In this document: positions 35,985 to 45,481 of the stretch, piece after piece
How positions within the stretch are numbered: position 1 is the stretch's first letter
How the letters are laid out: each line of letters begins with the position of its first letter
From: Kineosporia babensis
GTDB lineage: Bacteria > Actinomycetota > Actinomycetes > Actinomycetales > Kineosporiaceae
DNA length: 64,000 nucleotides
NCBI RefSeq assembly: GCF_021129305.1
Contig: NZ_JAJOMB010000011.1
Location: 186,001 to 250,000 of the forward strand
Direction: 5' to 3'
Position numbers and translations under genes: made by a program
Notes under the pieces: generated by a model
Told to the model about the DNA's origin: nothing
Seen by the model: only the letters and a program-made list of their open reading frames with translations
The model's database searches: none

Positions 35985-37432
35985 TGTCTTCCTACGGCCT
36001 GGCCGTGGATCAGGGCACCAGCGCCACCAAGTGCGTGCTGCTCGACGAGGCCGGCCGGATCGCCCGTTCGGCCTCGTCCCCGGTGGCGATCTCCTATCCG
36101 CAGCCCGGATGGGTGGAGCAAAGGCCGCAGGACGTTCTCGAGAGTGTGGCGGTAGCTGCGGCTTCAGTGCTTGAGGACGTCGGTGCTGGTTCGGTGGTCG
36201 GCGTCGGGTTGAGCACACAGCGGGAATCCGCACTGCTCTGGGACCGCGCCACGGGCCGGCCGGTGGACGCGCTGCTGGGCTGGCAGGATCAGCGGGCAGC
36301 ATCGGTCTGCCGTCGGCTTCGGGTGCACGAGGCGCGGATCCGGGAGCTGACCGGCCTGCCGTTGGACCCGATGTTCAGCGCGGCGAAGCTGACCTGGCTG
36401 CTGGATCGGCACGACCCGGACCGTTCGTTGTCGCGGGCCGGGCGGTTGGCGGTGGGAACGGTGGACTCCTGGCTGGTGTGGTCCCTGACCGGGCAGCACG
36501 TGATCGAGGCCGGAAATGCCTCGCGCACCCAGCTTCTGGACCTGTCCACGGCGGCCTGGAGCCCGGAGCTGCTGGACATCTTCGCGATTCCGGAAGCCGT
36601 TCTTCCCGCTGTCGTCTGGTCCGAGGGGGATCTGGGGGTAGTTGCCCGCGGACCGATGGCCGGGCTTCGCCTGCGGGCCGTGCTGGGAGACTCGCACGCA
36701 GCTCTGTACGCGCACGGGGAGGTAGGCCGCGGGGCCAAAGTCACCTACGGGACCGGCTCATCGGTGATGCAGAGCGAGCGTGGCGCTGCTGGGCCTGGCC
36801 TCGATACTGAACCGAACCCTCGTGACGACAGCGGTTCGGTCTGCCGCACGATGGCCTGGGCAGACCCACGTCCGCAATTGGCTCTGGAAGGCAACATTCG
36901 CTCCAGCGGCTCCACCCTCACCTGGCTGGCCGAGCTGTTCGGGACCACCCCGGAGAACCTGTCCCGGCTGGCTGGTGAGGCGAGCAGCGACGGCGTGCAC
37001 ATCGTCCCTGCTTTCGGAGGCCTGGCGGCTCCCTGGTGGGACGAGGGCGCCCAGGGACTGATCAGTGGCGTCACGCTGGGCACCCGGCTCCCCCAGCTGG
37101 CGCGCGCTGCGGTCGAATCCATTGCCCTCCAGGTTGATGCCGTCATCCGGGCCATGGGTGGTGCTACCTCGATCCTCGCCGACGGGGGCGCCACCTCCAG
37201 CGATGTGCTCATGCAGCTTCAGGCCGACATCAGCGGCGTTCCGGTGCGGCGGGCGGTGGAGCGGGAGCTTTCGGCGATCGGGGCCGGGCTGCTGGCCGCG
37301 CGATCGAGCTGGGGAACCCTGCAACCGCTGCACTACAACGAATTTCATCCTGGATCCGACCACCACCAGAGCGCGGCTCTGCGCGCTTCGTGGCTGACCG
37401 CCGTCCGTAGATCAAGACTCGATGGAGAGTGA
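35984..37432 (+). CDS. aplK: FGGY-family sugar kinase (apulose kinase-like)
   Basis: A 482-aa kinase of the FGGY family, recognised by the N-terminal phosphate loop [17 protein letters not shown], the sugar-site [39 protein letters not shown] and the C-terminal [20 protein letters not shown]. The sequence alone fits xylulokinase or glycerol kinase relatives. Beside a split transketolase and a TIM-barrel isomerase, D-apulose kinase is the best reading. It starts within the TGATG of the transketolase stop. Confidence 0.8.
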   Translation: MSSYGLAVDQGTSATKCVLLDEAGRIARSASSPVAISYPQPGWVEQRPQDVLESVAVAAASVLEDVGAGSVVGVGLSTQRESALLWDRATGRPVDALLGWQDQRAASVCRRLRVHEARIRELTGLPLDPMFSAAKLTWLLDRHDPDRSLSRAGRLAVGTVDSWLVWSLTGQHVIEAGNASRTQLLDLSTAAWSPELLDIFAIPEAVLPAVVWSEGDLGVVARGPMAGLRLRAVLGDSHAALYAHGEVGRGAKVTYGTGSSVMQSERGAAGPGLDTEPNPRDDSGSVCRTMAWADPRPQLALEGNIRSSGSTLTWLAELFGTTPENLSRLAGEASSDGVHIVPAFGGLAAPWWDEGAQGLISGVTLGTRLPQLARAAVESIALQVDAVIRAMGGATSILADGGATSSDVLMQLQADISGVPVRRAVERELSAIGAGLLAARSSWGTLQPLHYNEFHPGSDHHQSAALRASWLTAVRRSRLDGE

Positions 37433-37436
37433 CATC

Positions 37437-38426
37437 GTGACCGAATACCCGCGCTTCGGAGCCGGACTCTGGCACTTCGCCTCGTACCTCGACCGGTACG
37501 CGACCGACGGCTACGGCCCGGCCCGCACCACCCTGGAGGCGATCCAGCTGGCCGGTTCGGTCGGCGAGCTGTCGGTGGTCGACCTGAACTACCCGTTCAC
37601 GCCGGGCGTCTCGCTGGAGGAGGTGAAGGACGCGCTCAAGGCCAGCAACCTGACCGCGATCGGCATCACCCCGGAGATTTACTTGCGCAAGCATTCTCGC
37701 GGCGCGTTCACCAACCCCGATCCGGCCGTGCGAGCGTCTGCCCTTGACCTCATGCACGAAGCCGCGGGCGTGGTGCGGGAACTCGGCGCCGACTACGTCA
37801 AGATCTGGCCGGGGCAGGACGGCTGGGACTACCCGTTCCAGGTCAACCACAAGCAGCTGTGGGCGCTGGCCGTGGACGGCATGCGCGAGCTGGCGGGCGC
37901 CCATCCGGACCTGAAGTTCGCGATCGAGTACAAACCGCGCGAGCCCCGGGTGAAGATGACCTGGGACTCAGCCGCCCGCACCCTGCTGGGGATCGAGCAG
38001 ATCGGCCTCGACAACGTCGGCGTGCTGCTCGATTTCGGGCATTCGCTGTACGGCGGTGAGTCCCCCGCCGATGCCGCCCAGCTGATCATCGACCACGGCC
38101 GGCTCTACGGGATGGACGTCAACGACAACCTCCGCGGCTGGGACGACGACCTGGTGGTGGGCTCGGTCCACCTGATCGAGATCCTGGAGTTCTTCCACGT
38201 GCTGCGGCAGAACAACTGGGACGGGGTGTGGCAGCTGGACCAGTTCCCGTTCCGGGAGGATCCGGTCGATGCGGTGAAGACCTCGCTGCGCACGCTCAAG
38301 GCGCTGCACCGGGCCCTGGACCGGCTGGACGTGCCCGCCCTGCTGGCGGCGCAGGACCGGCAGGACGCGATGGCCTCGCAGCGGATTGTGCAGGATGCGT
38401 TGCTCTCCGTCGGCACTTCGGACTAG
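37437..38426 (+). CDS. apsI: TIM-barrel sugar isomerase (D-apiose isomerase-like)
   Basis: A 329-aa xylose isomerase-like TIM barrel of the AP_endonuc_2 family. Probable metal ligands are the Glu of [16 protein letters not shown], the Asp/His of [14 protein letters not shown], the Asp of [15 protein letters not shown] and a late Asp in [12 protein letters not shown]. This is the pattern of L-rhamnose- and D-apiose-isomerase relatives. I take GTG 37437, which has GGAG nine bases upstream, over ATG 37422 inside the kinase gene. Conversion of apiose to apulose is inferred from operon context. Confidence 0.75.
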   Translation: MTEYPRFGAGLWHFASYLDRYATDGYGPARTTLEAIQLAGSVGELSVVDLNYPFTPGVSLEEVKDALKASNLTAIGITPEIYLRKHSRGAFTNPDPAVRASALDLMHEAAGVVRELGADYVKIWPGQDGWDYPFQVNHKQLWALAVDGMRELAGAHPDLKFAIEYKPREPRVKMTWDSAARTLLGIEQIGLDNVGVLLDFGHSLYGGESPADAAQLIIDHGRLYGMDVNDNLRGWDDDLVVGSVHLIEILEFFHVLRQNNWDGVWQLDQFPFREDPVDAVKTSLRTLKALHRALDRLDVPALLAAQDRQDAMASQRIVQDALLSVGTSD

Positions 38427-38531
38427 GCGGTACAGGACTGCCCTGTCGGCCTCGGTAACGCTTCGGTTTCACTCTGCGATTACCGGGGCCGGATGGGCCC
38501 TACGGGGCAGAAGTAACGCCCTGGGGCTGTC

Positions 38532-39251
38532 ATGATCTGGGCGATGAGTACCGCCCAGCCTCCTCTGACCGGGTACTACCGCGCCCTGCTGCGGTCGTAC
38601 CTGACGACGGCGAGCCCGGACGTGAACGGTACGGCCCACGCCTTCGCCACCCCGGTGGAGAAGGCTGCGGAACCACAGGAACGACTCTGGACGGCCTGGG
38701 GCGAGGTGATCCGCCAGGCCAGTGTGCGTGCCCCGGAGGATCACACCCGCCTGGTCGAGCTGGTGGTGGCGCTGCGCGACCGCGGCTTCAAGCCGGACGC
38801 CACCAACCCGCACATCATCTGGGGCCAGGTTCTCTGGACCGGCCTGCCGCTGCTGAACGCGCAGATGCGCGAGGCCTGGAACTGGGCCGCCCCGCCGGCC
38901 ACCTCGGACTACACCTGGCGCAACGTCAACGGCTTCGCCGCCCGGCTGACCGTGGCCGGGGTGGACTTCTCACTGCTGGGGCTGTGGACCATCCGCTCCA
39001 GCCTGGAGGAGAGCACCAAGGTCACGGCGACCGAGCTGATGGCCGCGGCCGAGTGGTTCAAGTACCTGTCCAAGTCGCTCGTGCAGTGGTCGGAGGCGGA
39101 CCGGCAGTTCGACGGCCCGGACGACCCGGCCTCGCGCCCCGGCAAGCTGCTGCTGGATCAGGGCTTCGCCCGGTCCGGGTTCAGCGCCCGCCGGCTGGCC
39201 TACTGGCAGCACCGGATCCAGCAGGGCTCCAGCCAGCAGAAGGCCGTCTGA
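38532..39251 (+). CDS. Hypothetical protein
   Basis: A 239-aa soluble protein with no recognised domain. It is helical and Trp-rich (LWTAWGEVIRQASVRAPED, WNWAAPPATSDYTWRNVNG) and ends in a basic, Gln-rich tail. Two starts are possible. ATG 38532 has GGGG at five bases and ATG 38544 would remove four residues. It stands alone between the sugar operon and the 2H phosphoesterase gene, in the same direction. Codon use is like its neighbours. Confidence 0.7.
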   Translation: MIWAMSTAQPPLTGYYRALLRSYLTTASPDVNGTAHAFATPVEKAAEPQERLWTAWGEVIRQASVRAPEDHTRLVELVVALRDRGFKPDATNPHIIWGQVLWTGLPLLNAQMREAWNWAAPPATSDYTWRNVNGFAARLTVAGVDFSLLGLWTIRSSLEESTKVTATELMAAAEWFKYLSKSLVQWSEADRQFDGPDDPASRPGKLLLDQGFARSGFSARRLAYWQHRIQQGSSQQKAV

Positions 39252-39285
39252 CCAGCTCTCATCGCCGGTAGCGGATAATCACCCC

Positions 39286-39819
39286 ATGGCCTCGCAAGAG
39301 CAGTCCGCGCTGATCGTGCCGATTCCCGAGACCGAACCGGTGGTGGGACGTCTGCGCGCCGAGCTGGACGGCAGCGCCGTGAAGGGGGTTCCGGCCCACG
39401 TGACGGTGCTCTTCCCCTTCCTGCCGCCCGAGTCGCTGGACGAGGAGGTCCGCAGCACGTTGCGCGAGGTGTTCGCCACCCAGACCCCTTTCGACGTCGA
39501 CTTCACCGAGGTGCGCTGGTTCGGCGACCAGGTGGCCTGGCTGGCCCCGGAACCGAACATCGCCTTCCGTCAGCTCACCACCGCCGTCTGGAACTGCTTC
39601 CCGGACACCCCGCCGTACTCCGGTGAGCACGACGGCGACCACCCGCACCTCACCCTGGGCCACGACCGTCCGGTCGAGACTCTGCAGCAGGCCGCCGCCG
39701 AGGTGACCGAGCAGTTGCCGATCCCCGCCCAGATCAGATCGGTGCATCTGATTGCGGGGTCGGACGAACCGGACTCCTGGCGCACGCTCGAGGTGTTCAC
39801 GCTGGGCCACCGCAGCTGA
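39286..39819 (+). CDS. 2H phosphoesterase (2'-5' RNA ligase-like)
   Basis: A 177-aa two-histidine phosphoesterase. The two HxT motifs are HVTVLFPF near residue 38 and HLTLGHDR near residue 123, with the internal pseudo-repeat of the family. Members act on 2'-5' linked oligonucleotides, cyclic phosphates or ADP-ribose cyclic phosphate. Which applies here is not clear. Cytoplasmic. Probably its own unit, 35 bp after the previous gene. Confidence 0.88.
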   Translation: MASQEQSALIVPIPETEPVVGRLRAELDGSAVKGVPAHVTVLFPFLPPESLDEEVRSTLREVFATQTPFDVDFTEVRWFGDQVAWLAPEPNIAFRQLTTAVWNCFPDTPPYSGEHDGDHPHLTLGHDRPVETLQQAAAEVTEQLPIPAQIRSVHLIAGSDEPDSWRTLEVFTLGHRS

Positions 39820-39885
39820 TCCTTCCGGGCGGATTCCCCGGCCCTGCGCGTTGAGTCACCGCACCTTGCGCACGATGAACCAGAC

Positions 39886-40674
39886 GTGGACGACTCCCGC
39901 GATCAGGGCCGCCGCACGCGCCGGGGCCCAATGGTGAAATTCGGGCTGGCCCTGACGCTGCTCGCGCTCGTCATGCTGGCCCCGATGCTGGCCTGGAACC
40001 TGCCCGGCGAGAAGACGGCCCTGGGCACCAACTACACGCTGCGCAGCGCTCAGCTGGCCAGCGGGAAGTCGACGACGGCGCGCTGGGACCCGTGCCAGAA
40101 GGCGATCACCTGGCAGGTGAACATGGCCGGGTGGCCGGCCAAGAAGCGCCCGGCGATGCTCAAGCAGATCCAGAGTGCGGTCGCCCAGGTCTCCCGGATC
40201 ACCGGGATGAAGTACCGCTACGCCGGGACGACGACGTTCACGCCGCGGCAGGAGAACCTGGTGTCGGCGCCGGCCGACATCGTGGTGGCGGTGATCAACC
40301 CGAAGACCACGAACTTCTCTTTCAGTGAGAACTCGCTCGGCTACGGTGGAGTGCTCTGGGCCACCTGGTACGGCGGGGACGGCGAAGGGGCGGCCGTGGT
40401 GCGGGGTTACGCGGTGCTGATCCCGAGCGGGATGAACAAGCTCAAGGCCGGTTTCGGCAAGGGCAACACCCAGGGCAACGTGATCCTGCACGAGATGGCG
40501 CACGCGGCCGGGCTGGACCACGTGCGCAGCAGCAAGCAGCAGATGTATCCGGACCTGACCGCCAAGTCGCCCAACGGGTACGCCTCGGGTGACCTGCAGG
40601 GGCTGGGCAAGGTGGGCAAGAAGGCCGGCTGCATCACCATTCCGGACCGGGTCAACATCACCAATTACGACTGA
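39886..40674 (+). CDS. Membrane-anchored or secreted metzincin protease
   Basis: A 262-aa protein with a basic N-terminus, one hydrophobic segment (VKFGLALTLLALVMLAPMLA) acting as signal or anchor, and an extracellular zinc protease domain. The zinc motif is ILHEMAHAAGLDHVR (HExxHxxGxxH). The methionine of the Met-turn is probably in SKQQMYPDLT. Its size, and two cysteines placed to pair, fit the small matrixin-like proteins of actinobacteria. The start is a GTG. The substrate is unknown. Confidence 0.88.
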   Translation: MDDSRDQGRRTRRGPMVKFGLALTLLALVMLAPMLAWNLPGEKTALGTNYTLRSAQLASGKSTTARWDPCQKAITWQVNMAGWPAKKRPAMLKQIQSAVAQVSRITGMKYRYAGTTTFTPRQENLVSAPADIVVAVINPKTTNFSFSENSLGYGGVLWATWYGGDGEGAAVVRGYAVLIPSGMNKLKAGFGKGNTQGNVILHEMAHAAGLDHVRSSKQQMYPDLTAKSPNGYASGDLQGLGKVGKKAGCITIPDRVNITNYD

Positions 40675-40751
40675 GGACGCTCGCGGGCGCCGCTGATCCT
40701 TTTACTTCAGCAAATCGGGGACGTCGGCCCGGCCGGGCGGTGAGCGCCGGC

Positions 40752-40844
40752 TCGGGTGCGGGTCCAGTCGCGGAACGACCTGCACCCGAACTGGACCCGA
40801 CGGTCCGGTTCGTCGGCGATCCCGGGCCGGGGACGAACGTCCCC
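40752..40844 (+). promoter_or_regulatory. Possible structured leader before a GGDEF-EAL gene
   Basis: Four perfect pairings compete. TCGGGTGC (40752-40759) pairs with GCACCCGA (40782-40789). GGGTCCAGT (40760-40768) pairs with ACTGGACCC (40790-40798). GGACC (40793-40797) pairs with GGTCC (40802-40806). Then GGGGAC-GAAC-GTCCCC (40829-40844), followed by TGTTTCT, resembles a terminator. Its left arm can instead pair with GTTCGTC (40808-40814) through GACGAAC. The order fits an attenuator. It matches no riboswitch class I know, and high GC makes chance stems common. Confidence 0.4.
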
Positions 40845-40908
40845 TGTTTCTGCTCTTCCGAAAGTTCTGCGGCGCAACCGGCCGCCGAGGGTTCAGTCGG
40901 ATGGCTGA

Positions 40909-43020
40909 ATGCCGATGTCCATTGCCATGGGGGCGATGTTGCTGCGGTTACGGCAGTGGTGGGGCTTGCACGCGGGGGCGAGGTTCTTCGTCACGCTCGC
41001 GGTGATCAGTCTGGTCCCGGTGCTCGCACTGGGCACCGTGATGGCGACGCAGTACCGGACCGAGCTACGGGACCGGGGTATCGCGCAGGGCCGATTGCAG
41101 GCCGCGCTGATCTCCCGGCTGATCACCGACACCCAGCTCGAGCAGGTCACCCTGAAGAACGGGGTGAGCGTCCTGGAGCGGGCCCGGCTGGACCGGCTGG
41201 CCGACACCCAGGTGGACAGCGGCATCATCACCCGATTCCGGTTGCGCGGCCCAGATCTTCGGATCGTCTACAGTTCGGACGGCTCCGGTCTGCGTTACGG
41301 CCCGGCGGTCGGTGACAGCACCGAGCTGACCGGCCAGTCCGCCGCCGACGTGCTCACCGCGCTGAACGGCGACCCGACCGCCCTGATCGTCAAGACCGAG
41401 CAGGACGGCAAGGAGATCGAGGTCATCGAGGCGTTCGCCCCGATGTACAACGTGCGCACCCACGAGCTGATCGGGGTGCTGCAGGCCGAGCTGCCCTACG
41501 GCCCGATCGCCGAGCAGATGAACTCCGGTCTGCACCGGCTGTACGCGGCCCTGGGTACCGGGCTGCTCGTGCTGTACCTGGTGCTGGCCTCGCTGGTCTG
41601 GTGGTTCACCCGCGAACTGGCCCGCACCGCGGCCAAGTTCGAGCATCAGGCGCTGCACGACGCGCTCACCGACCTGCCCAACAAGGCGCTGTTCGCTGAC
41701 CGGATCTCGCAGACCGCCACCCTGGTCGAGCGCGGCGGCGGGATCCACCTGGGCCCGGGCCGGCGCGGAGGTGGCGCCGCGGTGGTGCTTTTCGACCTGG
41801 ACGGCTTCCGCGAGACCAACGAGGCGATCGGCCCGGTCAACGGCGACATCGTGCTGACCACGGTGGCCGAGCGGCTGCGCAACACCGTGCGGGCGGTGGA
41901 CACCGTGGCCGGCCTGGGCAGTGACGTGTACGGGCTGATCCTGGCCGGGGTGGAGAAGCAGGACCAGATCGAGGCGGCCGCGGCGCGGATCAACCGCGCG
42001 GTCGAGGAGGACATCCTGCTGGACGACTTCGACGTGCCGGTAAGGGTTTCCGGCAGCATGGGCGTGGTGTTCATGCCGAAGAACGGCACCAACGCCGAGG
42101 GTCTGCTGAACCGCGCCGACGTGGCCCTGAACGTGGCCAAGACCTCGCACAGCAAGCTGGTCTGCTACGACGACGAGCAGAACAACTACAGCCCGGACCG
42201 GCTGGCGATGATCGGCCAGCTGCGCTCGGCGATCGACAACGACGAGCTGCGGCTGCACTACCAGCCCAAGGTGGGCCAGCCGGACGGGCACGTGACCTGC
42301 GTGGAGGCGCTGGTGCGCTGGCAGCACCCGGACCGCGGGCTGCTCTCGCCGGACAAGTTCGTGCCGCTGGCCGAGCAGACCGGGCTGATCGACGACCTGA
42401 CCCGCTGGGTGCTCACCGCCGCGCTGCGCCAGCTCACCGTGTGGCGCCGGGCCCGGCCGGACCTGAGCGTGGCGGTGAACATCTCCGAGCGCAGCATGAA
42501 TCACCTGGACCTGCCGCAGATGGTGTTCGACGCGATGAACGACACCGGCGCCGAGGCCTCCGCCCTGGTCCTGGAGATCACCGAGGGCGCGCTGGTGACC
42601 GACCCGGAGCGGGCCGGGGTGGTGATGCAGCACCTGGCCGGGGCCGGGGTGCGGCTCAGCCTGGACGACTTCGGTGAGGGCTTCACCAGCCTGCACACGC
42701 TGTCCGGGCTGCCGCTGAACGAGCTGAAGATCGACCGGATCTTCGTCAACGACGTGCTCAACGGCCCGAACGACGCGGCGATCGTGCGCTCGGTGGTCGA
42801 GCTCGGGCACAACCTGAACCTGCAGGTGGTGGCCGAGGGGGTGGAGACCGCCGAGATCCTGGCCCTGCTGAACCAGATGGGGGTCAACGCGGCGCAGGGG
42901 TACTACTTCAGCCCGCCGCTGCCGGCCGAGGAGATCATGGACTGGCTGGCGGCCAGCACCCCGCCGAACGAGCCGTTGCAGCTGCCGCCGGACAACCCGG
43001 AGCCGCCGCCGCAACCGTAG
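40909..43020 (+). CDS. Membrane GGDEF-EAL protein
   Basis: A 703-aa inner-membrane protein. An N-terminal helix (FFVTLAVISLVPVLALGTV) and a second near residue 220 (LGTGLLVLYLVLASLVWWF) flank an extracellular sensor of about 150 aa. Then come a GGDEF domain with a degraded signature (GLGSDVYGLIL, so probably not a cyclase), and an EAL domain with EALVRWQHP, LEITEGALV, LDDFGEGFTSL, LKIDRIFV and VVAEGVET. The essential EAL residues are kept, so c-di-GMP hydrolysis to pGpG is expected. A Pro-rich tail ends the protein. Only a weak GAGG precedes the ATG. Confidence 0.92.
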   Translation: MPMSIAMGAMLLRLRQWWGLHAGARFFVTLAVISLVPVLALGTVMATQYRTELRDRGIAQGRLQAALISRLITDTQLEQVTLKNGVSVLERARLDRLADTQVDSGIITRFRLRGPDLRIVYSSDGSGLRYGPAVGDSTELTGQSAADVLTALNGDPTALIVKTEQDGKEIEVIEAFAPMYNVRTHELIGVLQAELPYGPIAEQMNSGLHRLYAALGTGLLVLYLVLASLVWWFTRELARTAAKFEHQALHDALTDLPNKALFADRISQTATLVERGGGIHLGPGRRGGGAAVVLFDLDGFRETNEAIGPVNGDIVLTTVAERLRNTVRAVDTVAGLGSDVYGLILAGVEKQDQIEAAAARINRAVEEDILLDDFDVPVRVSGSMGVVFMPKNGTNAEGLLNRADVALNVAKTSHSKLVCYDDEQNNYSPDRLAMIGQLRSAIDNDELRLHYQPKVGQPDGHVTCVEALVRWQHPDRGLLSPDKFVPLAEQTGLIDDLTRWVLTAALRQLTVWRRARPDLSVAVNISERSMNHLDLPQMVFDAMNDTGAEASALVLEITEGALVTDPERAGVVMQHLAGAGVRLSLDDFGEGFTSLHTLSGLPLNELKIDRIFVNDVLNGPNDAAIVRSVVELGHNLNLQVVAEGVETAEILALLNQMGVNAAQGYYFSPPLPAEEIMDWLAASTPPNEPLQLPPDNPEPPPQP

Positions 43021-43048
43021 GGCCGACGGCGGTGCCAAGATGGGCAGT

Positions 43049-43564
43049 ATGAGTGACGGCGTCCCCGCAGAACCCATCCGGATCGGCCATGACGAACGCC
43101 AGGCCGCGGTGGAAGCGCTGAAGCACCACCAGCAGGCCGGGCGGCTCGATGCCCAGGAGTACGAGGAGCGCTCGGTCAAGGCCGGCAACGCACGCTCGCA
43201 GCAGGAGCTGGACGCGTTGTTCACCGACCTGCCGCAGCCGCACTCCGGCGCTGCGGCCTACGGCTCCGCTCCGGCCGGGCTGACGCAGACCAACAGCACG
43301 CTGACGCCCGGGGCACCCGCGCCCGAGCCGGTGGTGGCGACCGGCACGCCGCGGCGCGGGGTGCTGAACATCGACGAGCCGTGGGCCACCACGATCGTGT
43401 CGATCACGCCGATCCTGGGAGTGGTCCTGTTCTTCGTCACCGAGTCCTGGCTGTGGTTCCTGGCCATCCCGGTGGTGGCGCTGCTGGTCTACGGCCCGGA
43501 AGGGCGGTACGGGGTGGGCCCGGACGCCGCGCTGAAGGAGAAGAAGCGCAAGCGAAACCGTTAG
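43049..43564 (+). CDS. DUF1707 membrane protein
   Basis: A 171-aa protein with an N-terminal DUF1707 domain (IRIGHDERQAAVEALKHHQ, GRLDAQEYEERS, QQELDALFTDLP), a Pro/Thr-rich linker, and two C-terminal hydrophobic segments (TIVSITPILGVVLFFV, WLWFLAIPVVALLVYG). The end is strongly basic (EKKRKRNR). DUF1707 domains are common at the N-terminus of actinobacterial membrane proteins and have no settled function. ATG 43040 is an alternative start. It is convergent with merR, overlapping by 4 bp. Confidence 0.85.
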   Translation: MSDGVPAEPIRIGHDERQAAVEALKHHQQAGRLDAQEYEERSVKAGNARSQQELDALFTDLPQPHSGAAAYGSAPAGLTQTNSTLTPGAPAPEPVVATGTPRRGVLNIDEPWATTIVSITPILGVVLFFVTESWLWFLAIPVVALLVYGPEGRYGVGPDAALKEKKRKRNR

Positions 43565-43965
43565 GAACTACGTTCGCGGTGGGACGTGAGGCGGTTGCGC
43601 AGCGTCCCCGCGAACGACTCGGCGATCCGCAGCTGCCCGCGCAGGGCGTCGCAGCGGGCGTCGGCGGCCACCCGGTACATGGCCAGGCGCTCGAGGATCT
43701 GCTCGTGGCCCTGGGTGGAGCCCTCGTCGTCCAGCTTGTCCAGCACACCGAGCAGGTCGCGCATCTCGTCCAGGCTGAAGCCCAGCGGCTTCATGTCCTT
43801 GACCAGCTGCAGCCGGGCCACGTCGGCCTCGAGGTAGAGCCGGAACCCGCCCTGGCTGCGGGCCGAGGGGGCGATCAGGCCGATCTCCTCGTAGTACCGG
43901 ATGGTGCGCAGGGAGAGTCCGACACGCTCGGCCACCTCGCCGATGTGCATCGTGGGCTCGGACAT
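43561..43965 (-). CDS. MerR-family transcriptional regulator
   Basis: A 134-aa MerR protein with the N-terminal winged helix (MHIGEVAERVGLSLRTIRYYEEIGLI, of which GLSLRTIRYYEE is the recognition part), the second wing FRLYLEADVARLQLVKDM and a dimerising coiled coil. The C-terminal half lacks the cysteines of metal-sensing MerR proteins, so a non-metal or unknown signal is likely. AAGGGGAGAG precedes the ATG. The target is not evident. No divergent gene lies within 250 bp. Confidence 0.9.
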   Translation of the reverse strand: MSEPTMHIGEVAERVGLSLRTIRYYEEIGLIAPSARSQGGFRLYLEADVARLQLVKDMKPLGFSLDEMRDLLGVLDKLDDEGSTQGHEQILERLAMYRVAADARCDALRGQLRIAESFAGTLRNRLTSHRERSS

Positions 43966-44265
43966 CTCTCCCCTTCGCACCGGTGGCGCCAGTCGTGTCA
44001 CCAGGCCGGTCGGCGCTGGGATCGCGGGGCGTTGCACCAGCCGCGACGCGTCAGTTTACGCAGTCCGGAGGGGCTCGCGCCGGGCCTATGGCAGAAATGT
44101 CCTGAGACGCAGCTGAGAGACACTCACGCGGCGCAACCCCGGTAAAGGCTCGCCCCCGAGCCAACCGCGTGCTAAACCTTCCGGAGCGTGAGGTTTTGTC
44201 CCCTCCGGGGTGAGACCGCGCACACGCTCCTGCGGAGCTCCTCGCACGACTTCCGGGGCAAATGC
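43966..44265. other. Intergenic region, no gene seen
   Basis: The region between merR and the terminator of the CAP gene holds no convincing reading frame. It should contain the merR promoter. AAACCT (44174-44179) and AGGTTT (44191-44196) form a weak hairpin, and no MerR-type 19-bp spacer promoter was recognised. Confidence 0.4.
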
Positions 44266-44306
44266 GTGAGGCCGGAACGACCCCGGACAGGTCGTTCCGG
44301 CCTCAC
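44266..44306 (-). terminator. Strong hairpin terminator of the CAP gene
   Basis: GTGAGGCCGGAACGACC (44266-44282) and its exact complement at 44290-44306 form a 17-bp stem with loop CCGGACA, 18 bp after the stop of the CAP gene. No U-run is seen. Confidence 0.8.
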
Positions 44307-44323
44307 GTCCGGTACGGGTGCGG

Positions 44324-45304
44324 TCACGCCGGCTTGGCGAAGACCTGGGTCCAGTAGTTGCCGTTCTTGGCCAGGCCCAGCCCCATCTCGGTGTAGTCGC
44401 AGTTGAGGATGTTGGCCTTGTGGCCGGCCGAGTTCATCCAGCCCTCGACCACGGCCTCGGCGCTGCCGTAGCCCTGCGCGATGTTCTCGGCGGCGGCACC
44501 GAACTTGTACCCGGCATCGGCCATCCGGTCGAACGGGCTGCGACCGTCCTGGCTGTCGTGGCTGAAGTACTTCTTGGCCGCCATGTCGTCGCTGTGGCCC
44601 TGGGCGGCGGCGTTCAGCTTGGAGTCGAGCTTCAGCGCGGTCTTGCAGCCGTTGCTGGCGCGCTCCTGGTTGGTCAGCTTCAGCACCTGCTGGGCGGCCG
44701 AGCCACCGGTGCTGGGCGCGGTGGTGGTGGACGGCTTGTCGTCCGGGGTGCTCGGCGCCGGCTCGGGCTTGCCGGTCGTGGGCGAGGCGCTGGAGGTGGG
44801 CTCGGCGGCCGGCTTCTTCTTGGTGTTCTTCACGGTGAACGTGGAGGTGGACACCGTGGCCGACTTGCCGGCCCGGGAGGTGAGCACGCTGACCGTGTAC
44901 TTGCCGTTCGGCAGCTTCTTGGTGTTGAGCTTCAGCGCGTAGGGCGCCTTCTCGTCCTTCACCACCTGGCGCTTCTTGCCGTCCACGACGAACACCACCA
45001 GGCTGCCGGCGCTGACCTTCTTCGGACCCTTGACCGTGTAGGTGCCCTTGACCGTGCCCAGGTCCTTCGGGGTCTGGGCGGCGACCGCCAGGGTGGCCTC
45101 CGGCTCCGGGGTGGTCGCGGGTGCGGTGGTGGCCTCGGGGGTGGGCGCCTCGGTGTTGAAGTTGGCCGAGGCCAGCTTCGTCTCGTCGGAGGACGAGCCC
45201 CCGAACAGCTTCGGCCCGAGGAACACGGCCACCAGCGCGATCAGGGTCAGCGGAGCCAGGACGAGGATGGCGTTCCGCGTCCAGTTCGTTGACTGACTGT
45301 GCAT
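44324..45304 (-). CDS. Membrane-anchored CAP-domain protein
   Basis: A 326-aa protein with an N-terminal membrane segment (AILVLAPLTLIALVAVFL), a Thr/Pro-rich linker, a beta-sandwich-like region of about 90 aa (TYTVKGPKKVSAGSLVVFVV, LPNGKYTVSVLTS) and a C-terminal CAP/SCP domain. The CAP motifs are VLKLTNQERASNGC, GHSDDMAAKKYFSHDS, AAENIAQGY and WMNSAGHKANILN, so the HxxxxFSH and GHKANI signatures are kept. It resembles the spore-coat YkwD type. It acts outside the membrane and its activity is not established. The upstream part of the open frame is discarded in favour of an ATG with GGGAG nearby. Confidence 0.88.
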   Translation of the reverse strand: MHSQSTNWTRNAILVLAPLTLIALVAVFLGPKLFGGSSSDETKLASANFNTEAPTPEATTAPATTPEPEATLAVAAQTPKDLGTVKGTYTVKGPKKVSAGSLVVFVVDGKKRQVVKDEKAPYALKLNTKKLPNGKYTVSVLTSRAGKSATVSTSTFTVKNTKKKPAAEPTSSASPTTGKPEPAPSTPDDKPSTTTAPSTGGSAAQQVLKLTNQERASNGCKTALKLDSKLNAAAQGHSDDMAAKKYFSHDSQDGRSPFDRMADAGYKFGAAAENIAQGYGSAEAVVEGWMNSAGHKANILNCDYTEMGLGLAKNGNYWTQVFAKPA

Positions 45305-45481
45305 GAGAACAAAACTCCCGAAAGTGCTCGCGGTGGCCGATTCCGTTCCGGACGCTAACACCGGCCCGAGTGCGGCGAGAATGCCGAAAAGCGCCTCTGA
45401 CCTCGTCACCTGCACTGTTCTGGCGAGGCTTAACACTGATTTGCCGGTGGCTTGTGACCACCCGCGAGTACTACCGCCGGG

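Noticed and set aside
40752-40798. H-type pseudoknot from the two crossing pairings
   Set aside because: The two 5' strands adjoin with no linker, as do the two 3' strands, so both stems cannot form fully at once. Alternative hairpins are more reasonable.
41065-43224. 719-residue minus-strand open frame
   Set aside because: It is the shadow of the GGDEF-EAL gene, with no domain and a His/Gln/Val bias.
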